Under the pieces are notes generated by a model. The model had not been told where the DNA came from and searched no databases. It saw nothing but the letters and a program-made list of their open reading frames with translations. Shown piece after piece: positions 6,551 through 13,438 of a stretch of 64,000 bases of DNA (the stretch's first letter is position 1; each line of letters starts with the position of its first letter). This DNA is from a virus, in the IMG/VR virus record IMGVR_UViG_3300023178_000043, positions 1 through 64,000 of that record; one strand, 5' to 3'. The translations under genes were made by a program, and so were the position numbers.

Positions 6551-6562
6551 CTTTAATGAATT

Positions 6563-6646
6563 CTAATCTTGTAAATCGTCCCACATTAAATAAAAAATAT
6601 ACACTAAAGTCGTTAACACTAAAGCACCAACTGTACTTATAGGCAT
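6563..6646 (-). CDS. 27-aa single-span membrane peptide
   Basis: Short frame whose ATG lies inside the last codons of the lipoprotein gene (10-nt overlap). Residues 5-21 are hydrophobic (TVGALVLTTLVYIFYLM), with an acidic tail (WDDLQD). Paired overlap with a lipoprotein recalls spanin or holin-accessory arrangements, but the length is very small. Function unknown. Confidence 0.45.
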   Translation of the reverse strand: MPISTVGALVLTTLVYIFYLMWDDLQD

Positions 6647-6822
6647 TGATAGAAACTCACTGTTGTTGTGTCTATAGAAATTATACTGTCGTTTACAAAT
6701 GTGGTGTCAATTTGAGTACACGTAGGTAATGGTTCTACGACGGTTTCGGTGTTACAACTTACAATAACTAATAATAAAATAAAAACCATTTTAACTAAAG
6801 TTTTGTAAACAAATCCGTCCAT
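6637..6822 (-). CDS. small lipoprotein (61 aa)
   Basis: Hydrophobic leader ending in VIVSC (lipobox-like Cys 23), then a short Thr/Pro-rich domain. Predicted to be lipid-anchored in the envelope. The start overlaps the preceding stop as TAATG. Short size and position beside a membrane peptide would fit an outer-membrane spanin subunit; this is inference. Confidence 0.55.
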   Translation of the reverse strand: MDGFVYKTLVKMVFILLLVIVSCNTETVVEPLPTCTQIDTTFVNDSIISIDTTTVSFYQCL

Positions 6823-6902
6823 TAGAATGCCTCGCTAAGAAATAATACAAAAAGTAACATTAATAATAAAAATAAAAAAACGAGGGAAAGAACAACAGAC
6901 AT
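6822..6902 (-). CDS. 26-aa hydrophobic peptide
   Basis: Almost entirely hydrophobic (LVFLFLLLMLLFVLFL), tightly coupled on both sides by TAATG overlaps. Too short for a known holin but could assemble in the inner membrane. Support comes from the coupling and composition only. Confidence 0.4.
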   Translation of the reverse strand: MSVVLSLVFLFLLLMLLFVLFLSEAF

Positions 6903-7285
6903 TAACGAATAGTATCACGCGCCGGCGGTCTTACTCTCCTCTGTTCACGTTGTGTTTCGGGTCTTAGTCTATCTCTGTTCACTGGTGGTCTAGGCACCGC
7001 TCTACGTGGTGGTCTGGGGTTTTCCTTTGGTTCCATACGTTGTCTACGATTTGGAACGACCACGGGTCCAAGGTACCTTGGATAGCTGTAGATGATACGG
7101 GTATCGTATCTGTCATAGAAGTCTAGGTAACGATACGTTGGTCTTGGTGTGTATCGTGGTGTGTAATACGTTTTGTATGTATTACGCAACTGAGGGCGTG
7201 AATCCTCCATCTCGTATAGGTGAAAAGTACACGCTTGTAAGAATACAATACTTAATCCTACTAATACTAAGAACATCTTTTTCAT
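6902..7285 (-). CDS. Arg/Pro-rich lipoprotein (127 aa)
   Basis: Starts at ATG 7285 after AGGAGA (a TTG 18 nt upstream would remove the ribosome site). Signal peptide MKKMFLVLVG with lipobox LQAC, Cys at residue 19. The mature part is Tyr-rich and then strongly basic and Pro-rich (PRPPRRAVPRPP), likely extended. Proline-rich lipoproteins of this kind occur as o-spanins and as surface proteins. A late-type motif TATTTATA lies 28 nt upstream, so it may be expressed late although the cluster as a whole is read leftward. Confidence 0.6.
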   Translation of the reverse strand: MKKMFLVLVGLSIVFLQACTFHLYEMEDSRPQLRNTYKTYYTPRYTPRPTYRYLDFYDRYDTRIIYSYPRYLGPVVVPNRRQRMEPKENPRPPRRAVPRPPVNRDRLRPETQREQRRVRPPARDTIR

Positions 7286-7312
7286 AATTATTCTCCTATA
7301 CAAGTTACATTA

Positions 7313-7320
7313 TATAAATA
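7313..7320 (-). promoter_or_regulatory. late-promoter-like motif TATTTATA
   Basis: TATTTATA read in the direction of the lipoprotein gene at 7285, overlapping nothing but the last base before the next gene's stop. It matches the TA(C/T)TTATA motif found before late genes on the plus strand. Confidence 0.5.
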
Positions 7321-7917
7321 TCACATAAGTTTAATACCCACATTTACTCCGAAAAACCATAGGGAGTCTGACAATCCTTGGTTGTCACCCTTGGAATATC
7401 GTTCAAGAAACGGACCAAACTTCATTGGACCATCACCAATACTAATGCCGAATTGATTTCTCCAATCGTCAATAGTTAAATCATCCTGAACTTCCCAACG
7501 TGGTTGAATGATTCCCCACAATGCAAGTTCATCGGTGACACGTTGGTCGTATTCTAACATCCAACGGAAACGCCAGTAGTCATCTTCAATATTGAAGTTT
7601 CTATGTTCCATTCTGGTGTTAAGACCAAATGGTCCAGATTCCCAAAGGGGTAATGTAAACTTCCAACGTTTTTCAACGATATCTTCATCCAATCCGTTGT
7701 CGTCAACTGAGTAACGATACCCTACTTCTAGATTACTAAACTTATAACCCAACTCAGCGTGAATATAATCACGAATGTTACTATCTAAATCTCTTTGTCT
7801 AAGAGATAGATAAAATTGGTCAGCAGAAACCTCGTAATTAGTTTCTGCAAATGACCATTCTTCTTGTGCTGAAAGTTGGAGTGGAAGTAGTGCTAATAAT
7901 AGTAAAATCTTTTTCAC
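7321..7917 (-). CDS. outer-membrane beta-barrel-like protein (198 aa)
   Basis: Signal peptide of about 17 residues (MKKILLLLALLPLQLSA). The mature protein alternates aromatic and polar residues (FYLSLRQRDLD, WRFRWMLEYDQR, ALWGIIQPRWEV) and ends in GVNVGIKLM, as expected for a small 8-10-strand barrel, although it lacks the usual terminal Phe. A phage-encoded barrel could mask receptors or block superinfection; this is inferred from location only. Confidence 0.5.
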   Translation of the reverse strand: MKKILLLLALLPLQLSAQEEWSFAETNYEVSADQFYLSLRQRDLDSNIRDYIHAELGYKFSNLEVGYRYSVDDNGLDEDIVEKRWKFTLPLWESGPFGLNTRMEHRNFNIEDDYWRFRWMLEYDQRVTDELALWGIIQPRWEVQDDLTIDDWRNQFGISIGDGPMKFGPFLERYSKGDNQGLSDSLWFFGVNVGIKLM

Positions 7918-7919
7918 AG

Positions 7920-8387
7920 TTAATCCTGTTGGTCAAGTAAAAGGTTACAATTTGCAAATTCTGCTCCGTGACCGACAACTCCTAGTGCATGGAGACTTTC
8001 GTGAGCGTTCACCCAATGGACCCTTCGGTATGGATAGGCAATCCAGATAGCTTTATTTCCTCTATCATACCAACCAGCCAAATCTAAGTAGTTTCTACCT
8101 TCTGAAAAACGTATCTCACGGTCAGCATAAATAAACCATTTGATATCTTCGTAATCTACACCAGTATTGATACCCGAACAAGTTTTTGCATATTCAAACG
8201 CATCTCGTCTTACTTGTTCAATAACTGCCATTTGTGTGGAGTCATCAATTGTATCTTGGGTTAGTTGAACATAATCAATGGATGGACGGCTTAGGATATA
8301 CCACACCAAGAAAAGCAATACGAATAGTATTCCACTGAGAGTAATTATTGTTTCTTTGTCTAAGAATTCTCTAATATCTTTTGTCAT
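7920..8387 (-). CDS. membrane-anchored HExxH protein, putative metallopeptidase (155 aa)
   Basis: One membrane span at residues 14-32 (ITLSGILFVLLFLVWYIL), then a C-terminal domain with HESLH (129-133) and a possible third zinc ligand His140 in HESLHALGVVGH. Two Cys (70, 147) could form a disulfide, so the domain probably faces the periplasm. The motif is like that of zincins but one residue longer than the classic metzincin spacing. Placed between the barrel gene and a tRNA; a role in the envelope is likely. Confidence 0.5.
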   Translation of the reverse strand: MTKDIREFLDKETIITLSGILFVLLFLVWYILSRPSIDYVQLTQDTIDDSTQMAVIEQVRRDAFEYAKTCSGINTGVDYEDIKWFIYADREIRFSEGRNYLDLAGWYDRGNKAIWIAYPYRRVHWVNAHESLHALGVVGHGAEFANCNLLLDQQD

Positions 8388-8405
8388 TTTTTCTCCTTGT
8401 TAAAA

Positions 8406-8490
8406 CGGAAAGGGTGGGATTCGAACCCACGAGCACTTACGTGCGACAGATTAGCAGTCTGCTCCTTTAGGCCAGCTCAGGCACCTTTCC
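8406..8490 (-). tRNA. tRNA-Ser (GCT)
   Basis: Acceptor GGAAAGG/CCTTTCC, long variable arm, loop CTGCTAA. CCA is not encoded. The 5' 14 bases overlap the end of the HNH gene. Confidence 0.95.
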
Positions 8491-8974
8491 CTATTTCTTT
8501 AATTGATAAATTATCTACTATTTCAAACTTTACCAATCCTCTATGATATTCTGCATGATGGTTTGGACATAACGCAAAAGTATTTTCTGTAGAATATTTT
8601 CCACCATTTTTACCTTCAATAAATCTATGAACATCGTGAGTTTTTTCATAGTTACAAGAAGTTACCATACATTTTCCATCCCAACCAAGTTCTTTAAATT
8701 CTTGTAAAATTCCGGCGCTTTTATTACGGTGAGTTTTTCTTTGTGTAGTATCTCTGACTCTGCGTTTGAAGCAATTTTGTGAACAGTAAACTTGAGTGGA
8801 CTTTATTCCGTTAAATGATGTTTTACAAGTTGGACAAGTCTTTTTAGATTTGTTTAATTTCCATGATGAAAAACAATCTTTATTACAAAAATTATTTTTA
8901 GTTTCTTGTAATTGTTTGGGTCTTTTGTAGAACGGCGTGTTACACCAATCACATTTAGTATTTGCTTTTCTCAT
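8477..8974 (-). CDS. HNH endonuclease with two N-terminal zinc ribbons (165 aa)
   Basis: Two CxxC...CxxxC ribbons (about residues 8-33 and 47-68) precede a C-terminal HNH core with a DVHR motif, CPNHHAEYH and flanking Cys. Typical of free-standing homing-type HNH enzymes of T4-like phages. The 3' end runs into tRNA-Ser, leaving the last residues encoded by the acceptor and D-arm. A TACTTATA motif precedes it. Confidence 0.75.
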   Translation of the reverse strand: MRKANTKCDWCNTPFYKRPKQLQETKNNFCNKDCFSSWKLNKSKKTCPTCKTSFNGIKSTQVYCSQNCFKRRVRDTTQRKTHRNKSAGILQEFKELGWDGKCMVTSCNYEKTHDVHRFIEGKNGGKYSTENTFALCPNHHAEYHRGLVKFEIVDNLSIKEIGKGA

Positions 8975-9000
8975 ATATAAATCCTCATAAGAGTACTATA

Positions 9001-9008
9001 TATAAGTA
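9001..9008 (-). promoter_or_regulatory. late-promoter-like motif TACTTATA
   Basis: TACTTATA in gene direction, 26 nt before the HNH start, followed by TATAGTACTC. Matches the plus-strand late motif. Confidence 0.5.
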
Positions 9009-9027
9009 TCATGTACCTTACCTTTCC

Positions 9028-9411
9028 CTATTTCTTTAACCACGAATGTTCTGGTGTTAATTTAAACGAACCCATATATCCTTTCCATCCTGTATTTTCG
9101 TAGGAAAGTAATGAAAGAAAATAGGTTCCATTTTTTCGTTCGTATAAATAATAAGTTTGACCAATCTTGGGTTTAAAATTGATTTCGGCTTCGTATACTG
9201 CTTTATTCCAGTAATACTCTTTGACCAATGCTTCCCAATCGTCTTTGAGTCGGTCATACTTTTCTTTGAAGTAATGACCAAAAGTTGGTTCAACGGTCTT
9301 TATCCACCCCTTAATGTCCTCAGGCGTAATGCTAGCGGGACTATTAGGGGTTCTACCGTATGAGAGACTGTTGTCTCTCTTACCGTCTTCTATGGGTTCT
9401 GGTAACGACAT
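9028..9411 (-). CDS. DUF2452-like phage protein (127 aa)
   Basis: The pattern of an N-terminal KRD...YG..., a helical centre and a C-terminal strand region (IGQTYYLYERKNGTYFLSLL, then GSFKLTPEHSWLKK) resembles the DUF2452 proteins common in T4-like cyanophages, from memory. Function unknown. No strong ribosome site before the ATG. Confidence 0.55.
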   Translation of the reverse strand: MSLPEPIEDGKRDNSLSYGRTPNSPASITPEDIKGWIKTVEPTFGHYFKEKYDRLKDDWEALVKEYYWNKAVYEAEINFKPKIGQTYYLYERKNGTYFLSLLSYENTGWKGYMGSFKLTPEHSWLKK

Positions 9412-9432
9412 TAAAAATACACCATATTGGTA

Positions 9433-9702
9433 TTAAAGTAAACCAGCTTCACGAAGGTCCCACTTGTTTAATTTATGTTGAATGTTTAATCCCATATTTT
9501 TTATCTTTCCAGTTTTTTTACATACTTTAGAATGTTGAAACCATTCATCTGGTTCACATCGCGATGAATCAGTATGCATTCTATTCACAGTCCAATATTT
9601 CGGGCCCTCTGTAATTTTATAATACGATAGTGGAAAACCAAATCGTAACATCCCAATGTATTGGTGAAGATAATCTTCCATGTTAATTCTTATACCATTC
9701 AT
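9433..9702 (-). CDS. protein of unknown function (89 aa)
   Basis: Strong GGAGG before the ATG. Basic, with scattered Cys (SSRCEPDEWF, KVCKKTG). No domain recognised. Sits between the DUF2452-like gene and the Arg/Ala tRNAs. Confidence 0.6.
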   Translation of the reverse strand: MNGIRINMEDYLHQYIGMLRFGFPLSYYKITEGPKYWTVNRMHTDSSRCEPDEWFQHSKVCKKTGKIKNMGLNIQHKLNKWDLREAGLL

Positions 9703-9721
9703 TATTCCTCCATATAACTTA

Positions 9722-9794
9722 TACCCCCGGTTGGATTCGAACCAACGACTCCCGGCTTAGAAGGCCGGTGCTCTATCCACTGAGCTACGGAGGC
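9722..9794 (-). tRNA. tRNA-Arg (TCT)
   Basis: Acceptor GCCTCCG/CGGGGGT, loop CTTCTAA, reads AGA, a codon common in this phage. No CCA encoded. Confidence 0.95.
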
Positions 9795-9799
9795 ATTTA

Positions 9800-9872
<73 letters not shown>

Positions 9873-9909
9873 ATGTAACTTATTAAGATAACATTATTCG
9901 TACAGTCTG

Positions 9910-10137
9910 TCAAGTATTATTGTGTGGACATCTTGGGTCATCACTATATCCAGCAATTCCTAACCAAATTGTATCCCCATAAATCCATTGACCGGGGTTA
10001 TTTGGGTCACGAACGCTATCAGTAGTAAATAATCTTATGACACACACAATACTTTCTGTGTAAATCGGACCAGTAATGGCCTGACAACTAGAAAGTATAG
10101 CAGTAGAAAATAATACTGCTATAAAAAACTTTTTCAT
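9910..10137 (-). CDS. small lipoprotein (75 aa)
   Basis: Leader MKKFFIAVLFSTAILSSC with Cys at residue 18 as lipobox. The short mature part has two further Cys that could pair. Directly behind the next lipoprotein gene (1 nt), so co-translated. Function unknown; envelope location inferred. Confidence 0.65.
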   Translation of the reverse strand: MKKFFIAVLFSTAILSSCQAITGPIYTESIVCVIRLFTTDSVRDPNNPGQWIYGDTIWLGIAGYSDDPRCPHNNT

Positions 10138-10138
10138 T

Positions 10139-10519
10139 TTACTGTACTACAGTTACTAAAACCGAATCCACTGTGTTATACGTACCTGTAGCCTTTATGT
10201 ACGAAGTTCCTGCTACCCCATTTGAACTAATAAATCCGTCTAAAGTAATTTTAACGGTATTGGGGCTTGTTGAACTCCAAACTACAAGTGGATTACTTAG
10301 GTATGTTAACATTGTACCATTTGCGTTAAACGCAAAGCATTGTCCCGTGGTTAATTCTGCTAAAGACAATGTAGCTACCGTACAAGCAACATCTGCAACC
10401 TGTGTGGTGTTAACCAATTGGTCCGCAAAGGTTTCAAGTTCTGTCACCCCTGTGAAGTCAAAAGATTGTGTACAACCACCTATTAACATAACACCTATTA
10501 CTAATAGTAACTTTCGCAT
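10139..10519 (-). CDS. lipoprotein with Ig-like (BIG2-type) domain (126 aa)
   Basis: Leader MRKLLLVIGVMLIGGC, lipobox Cys at 16. The C-terminal 70 residues show the pattern of bacterial Ig-like group 2 domains (VVWSSTSPNTVKITLDGFIS, then GTSYIKATGTYNTV). Such domains mediate surface contacts. Start after GGAG. Probably exposed at the host surface or periplasm during infection; purpose inferred. Confidence 0.65.
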   Translation of the reverse strand: MRKLLLVIGVMLIGGCTQSFDFTGVTELETFADQLVNTTQVADVACTVATLSLAELTTGQCFAFNANGTMLTYLSNPLVVWSSTSPNTVKITLDGFISSNGVAGTSYIKATGTYNTVDSVLVTVVQ

Positions 10520-10531
10520 AACGTGCTCCAG

Positions 10532-11233
10532 TTAATGTGTTTTGTTATATAACTCCATGTATTCGTTTAACAATGCGTCAACCACTGAATTTCTATGATT
10601 TGTTTGCAAAGTATGTGAATCCATATCTTTGACCTTTTTAGAAACCGACAAGATAAATTTAAATCCAGAATCTTGTTTTTGTTTAAGGTCAACCTGCTGG
10701 TTGTCACCACATATAACCATTTTACTACGAATACCCAATCTGGACACAATCATTTCTGTTTGTTCGTGTGTGCAGTTTTGTGCTTCGTCAACAATTATAA
10801 AACTATCCAAGAAAGTACGACCACGCATAAATGCAACAGGAACGATTTCTACATACCCATTGGACAAAACATCGTCAATCTTATCTTTTTTATATAGTTG
10901 GTAAAAATTAGAATAGATGGGTTGCATCCAAGGTTCCATCTTTTCTCGTAAGTCGCCGGGGAGAAATCCTATTTCTTCTTTTGATACGGTTGGTCGTGTA
11001 ATAATAATTTGCTTGACTTCTTTTCTAAACAACATATCAAGAGCCACTTGACACGCTAACAAAGTCTTACCAGACCCGGCTTTTCCGTTAAGAACAGTGA
11101 TAGCATTATCAAGTATCTTTTGTTTTGCTACTTTCTGTTCGTCGTTTAATTGTATTTGAAACTTTATTGGTCCTTTCGGTTTTCTAGGTGTTTTTGTTTC
11201 ACCATTACCGTTACCATTCTTTTTTCTAGGCAT
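10532..11233 (-). CDS. phoH: PhoH-like ATPase (233 aa)
   Basis: Walker A GKAGSGKT (50-57), Walker B FIIVDEAQ (145-152) and the TRPTV and TNHR segments of the PhoH/RNA helicase-like family are all present. Length matches phage PhoH proteins. Basic, low-complexity N-terminus (residues 1-22). PhoH is frequent in marine phages; its role in infection is not settled. A TACTTATA motif precedes it, just downstream of tRNA-Val. Confidence 0.9.
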   Translation of the reverse strand: MPRKKNGNGNGETKTPRKPKGPIKFQIQLNDEQKVAKQKILDNAITVLNGKAGSGKTLLACQVALDMLFRKEVKQIIITRPTVSKEEIGFLPGDLREKMEPWMQPIYSNFYQLYKKDKIDDVLSNGYVEIVPVAFMRGRTFLDSFIIVDEAQNCTHEQTEMIVSRLGIRSKMVICGDNQQVDLKQKQDSGFKFILSVSKKVKDMDSHTLQTNHRNSVVDALLNEYMELYNKTH

Positions 11234-11260
11234 AACATATAATCTCTTAAATGTAACACC

Positions 11261-11268
11261 TATAAGTA
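11261..11268 (-). promoter_or_regulatory. late-promoter-like motif TACTTATA
   Basis: 27 nt before the phoH start, right after the 3' end of tRNA-Val; it would give phoH transcripts independent of the tRNA promoter. Confidence 0.5.
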
Positions 11269-11269
11269 G

Positions 11270-11343
11270 TGGGAAGTGAGGGATTCGAACCCCCGGCCCT
11301 CTGGATGTAAACCAGATGCTCTAACCAACTGAGCTAACTTCCC
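11270..11343 (-). tRNA. tRNA-Val (TAC)
   Basis: Acceptor GGGAAGT/ACTTCCC, loop TTTACAT, discriminator A; no CCA encoded. Confidence 0.95.
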
Positions 11344-11345
11344 AT

Positions 11346-11397
11346 GTAGGGAACAGGTATCTGCGTAAACCCGCAGTCCACTACTTTCCCCCACTAC
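11346..11397 (-). ncRNA. possible structured RNA between tRNA-Val and tRNA-Ile
   Basis: GTAG(TGG)GGGAA (11386-11397) pairs with TTCCCTAC (11346-11353), enclosing the hairpin CTGCG-GGTTTA-CGCAG (11361-11376). The whole 11344-11490 gap, about 145 bp, has no gene; it also holds the palindrome GAGTCATGACTC. Could be a small RNA or only a spacer with processing signals. Confidence 0.35.
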
Positions 11398-11490
11398 TTT
11401 GTTGTTCTGTTCTAGTCAGTTGCAGAATACGAGTCATGACTCCCGCGTCATTATCTGTTATCTGACATCAAATCAACGTTTCGTGTTTAA

Positions 11491-11564
11491 TCGTCCCTCA
11501 AGGATTTGAACCTTGGACCTCTCGCTTATCAGGCGAACGCTCTCACCATCTGAGCTAAGGGACG
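11491..11564 (-). tRNA. tRNA-Ile (GAT)
   Basis: Acceptor CGTCCCT/AGGGACG, loop CTGATAA, T-loop TTCAAAT, discriminator A. First base C is uncommon for tRNA-Ile. Confidence 0.9.
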
Positions 11565-11615
11565 GTATCAATACTTTGGAGGCATTCGTGCTACCATTAC
11601 ACAATGGACCCAAAG

Positions 11616-11689
11616 GGTGAACGACGGGGATCGAACCCGCGACAACCGGAACCACAATCCGGTGCTCTACCAACTGAGCTACGATCACC
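11616..11689 (-). tRNA. tRNA-His (GTG)
   Basis: Loop TTGTGGT. The extra G at -1 faces discriminator C, the tRNA-His identity element. One T-T mismatch in the acceptor stem (GTGATCG/CGTTCAC). Confidence 0.93.
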
Positions 11690-11692
11690 ATA

Positions 11693-11764
11693 CGGTCCCA
11701 CGGGGAATCGAACCCCGCCCTCGGCCGTGACAGGGCCGTGTTCTAGCCGATAAACTATGGGACC
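11693..11764 (-). tRNA. tRNA-Asp (GTC)
   Basis: Acceptor GGTCCCA/TGGGACC, loop CTGTCAC, discriminator G as expected for Asp. Confidence 0.94.
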
Positions 11765-11766
11765 AA

Positions 11767-11839
11767 CTCCGCCTGCAGGACTCGAACCTGCGACCCGCTG
11801 ATTAACAGTCAGCTGCTCTACCAACTGAGCTAAGGCGGA
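11767..11839 (-). tRNA. tRNA-Asn (GTT)
   Basis: Acceptor TCCGCCT/AGGCGGA, loop CTGTTAA, discriminator G. It directly abuts the stop codon of the thioesterase gene. Confidence 0.95.
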
Positions 11840-12199
11840 TTATTTTACCATACCATGTTTGGTTGGTTTTCCTTCTTCATCTAAACATACAAAAACAATC
11901 TCATCAATGTGTGCTATGATTTGTTTTGTTCTTTCGTTTCTGACCTCAACATCTACGGTCACTGATGTCTTTCCTAATTGTTTTAGTTGTACCCCAATCT
12001 CAACCATATCTCCTTGACGAGCCGGTGCAATAAAATCTACTTCTGACATTTTCTTGGTGACCAAACGATAATGTTTAATTTCAGACATTATATACATTGC
12101 TGCAGCTTCGTCAACCCAAGACAAAGCGGTGCCACCAAATAATGTGTTAGCGGCATTTAAGTCGCCAGGCATTACAATTTTTCTGGTTAAGAATCTCAT
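11840..12199 (-). CDS. acyl-CoA thioesterase, hotdog fold, YciA-like (119 aa)
   Basis: The segment GDLNAANTLFGG...WVDEAAAM (12-35) is the signature of the hotdog acyl-CoA thioesterases of the YciA/BFIT type, with Asp30 in the place of the catalytic acid. Length fits a single hotdog domain. Expected to hydrolyse acyl-CoAs in the cytoplasm. Rare in phages; sits in the tRNA array and overlaps the upstream membrane peptide by ATGA, so it is not a stray host fragment. Confidence 0.75.
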   Translation of the reverse strand: MRFLTRKIVMPGDLNAANTLFGGTALSWVDEAAAMYIMSEIKHYRLVTKKMSEVDFIAPARQGDMVEIGVQLKQLGKTSVTVDVEVRNERTKQIIAHIDEIVFVCLDEEGKPTKHGMVK

Positions 12200-12366
12200 A
12201 ACTCGTTTATTTCGCCGGGTTTTTTAAGTTTGTGTTTGTGGTGTAATCTTTTTAAGAATTGTTCTTCTAATCTTTGTATTCTTTCTTGTTCCTTTTTACG
12301 TTGTTTTCTGTCTATTACAATAATGACAAATAAACCAATAACCATTATAAAAAGAAATAAAGTCAT
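12196..12366 (-). CDS. 56-aa single-span membrane protein with basic coiled tail
   Basis: Residues 2-20 form a membrane span (LFLFIMVIGLFVIIVI), then a charged helix (QRKKEQERIQRLEEQFLKRL). The stop overlaps the thioesterase ATG (ATGA). It could tether the thioesterase near the membrane or act alone; not recognised. Confidence 0.6.
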   Translation of the reverse strand: MTLFLFIMVIGLFVIIVIDRKQRKKEQERIQRLEEQFLKRLHHKHKLKKPGEINEL

Positions 12367-12389
12367 CGTTATTCTCAGTTAATTGTTAG

Positions 12390-12461
12390 AGCACAGGGTC
12401 GGATTCGAACCGACGAATAAAGGATTTGCAGTCCTTTGCCTTACCACTTGGCTACCCGTGC
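12390..12461 (-). tRNA. tRNA-Cys (GCA)
   Basis: Acceptor GCACGGG/CCTGTGC, loop CTGCAAA, discriminator T, the Cys identity base. Confidence 0.95.
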
Positions 12462-12465
12462 GTTA

Positions 12466-12547
12466 CGGAGAGCCTGGGATTCGAACCCAGAAGTCCAATG
12501 GACGCTGGTTTTCAAGACCAGTGCAATAGCCGTTCTGCCAACTCTCC
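12466..12547 (-). tRNA. tRNA-Ser (TGA)
   Basis: Long variable arm, acceptor GGAGAGT/GCTCTCC, loop CTTGAAA, discriminator G. Confidence 0.95.
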
Positions 12548-12550
12548 ATA

Positions 12551-12632
12551 TGCCCATAGAGGGAGTCGAACCCCCACTTCCGAAGAAACCAGATCCTAAG
12601 TCTGACGCGTCTACCATTTCCGCCATATGGGC
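12551..12632 (-). tRNA. tRNA-Leu (TAG)
   Basis: Long variable arm, acceptor GCCCATA/TATGGGC, loop CTTAGGA, discriminator A. Its 5' base abuts the stop codon of the Mom-like gene. Confidence 0.95.
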
Positions 12633-13436
12633 CTAGTTGTAACTAAAAAACTTTTCCGCCAATTTGTTATTTCCGTGTTTTTGATAATTGTAATTAAACA
12701 CATCCATATTAAATTGTGGTTGTGTAATAAAATTGTATTTTCCTTTATCTACTCGTTCTTCAAATACTAAGTCTTTATCTTTTGGATATGGGTTAGACTT
12801 GTATTCATCATACTTAAATATGATTTTTCTTGACTTTTTGTCAAGTGGGTAAATATATCTAAACATCAACCCACGTATTCTACTGATACCTTTGTGTTCG
12901 CAGAAATCATGTTCTAACCAAAATATTTTTTCTTTATTAGAAAATATAGCGTTCTCCTTACACAATTGTTTTGAACTTCTAGGATGTATTTTCTCTCCAG
13001 TTTGTTTATCCATATAAACATTGGTCTTAAAATGACCAAGGTATATAAAGTTTGACGCTTGATAGACGTACCCACATTTACCCATAATTCCATCTGCCAT
13101 TGTATAAATAAATTTCACAGACGGAAGATTTTTCTTTGACCAAGAGATTAGTTCTTTCATGGCTAACGAACCAAAATTATCTCCATTTTTTTCAGGCAAA
13201 AAACACATTTTACCAATTTCAAAATAATCTTTTGTTGTAATTTCAGGATGTTTATAGAATATCTTTTTAATAGTAGCTTTTGGCTGCGTTCCCCATCCAA
13301 GAGTTACAACTCCAACTAATCTTTCTTCTTCAAAGAATCCCAAATAATATTTGGTCAATCTTGGTAAAATTTTACTATAATGATAACTGTGAATAAAATC
13401 CACCGCTGTAGTTTTTGAAATTTGTTTAATAAACAT
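12633..13436 (-). CDS. Mom-like / GNAT-fold protein (267 aa)
   Basis: N-terminal HSYHYSKILPRLTKYYLGFF, the strand GVVTLGWGTQP and the later EIGKMCFL and GSLAMKEL segments resemble Mu Mom-type proteins, which are GNAT-fold enzymes that modify adenines in phage DNA to resist restriction. Length is near the 240-aa Mom. The C-terminal third is Lys-rich and not recognised. If the call is right, this is an anti-restriction gene; no partner Com-like gene is visible. Alternative: another GNAT acetyltransferase. Confidence 0.5.
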   Translation of the reverse strand: MFIKQISKTTAVDFIHSYHYSKILPRLTKYYLGFFEEERLVGVVTLGWGTQPKATIKKIFYKHPEITTKDYFEIGKMCFLPEKNGDNFGSLAMKELISWSKKNLPSVKFIYTMADGIMGKCGYVYQASNFIYLGHFKTNVYMDKQTGEKIHPRSSKQLCKENAIFSNKEKIFWLEHDFCEHKGISRIRGLMFRYIYPLDKKSRKIIFKYDEYKSNPYPKDKDLVFEERVDKGKYNFITQPQFNMDVFNYNYQKHGNNKLAEKFFSYN

Positions 13437-13438
13437 GG

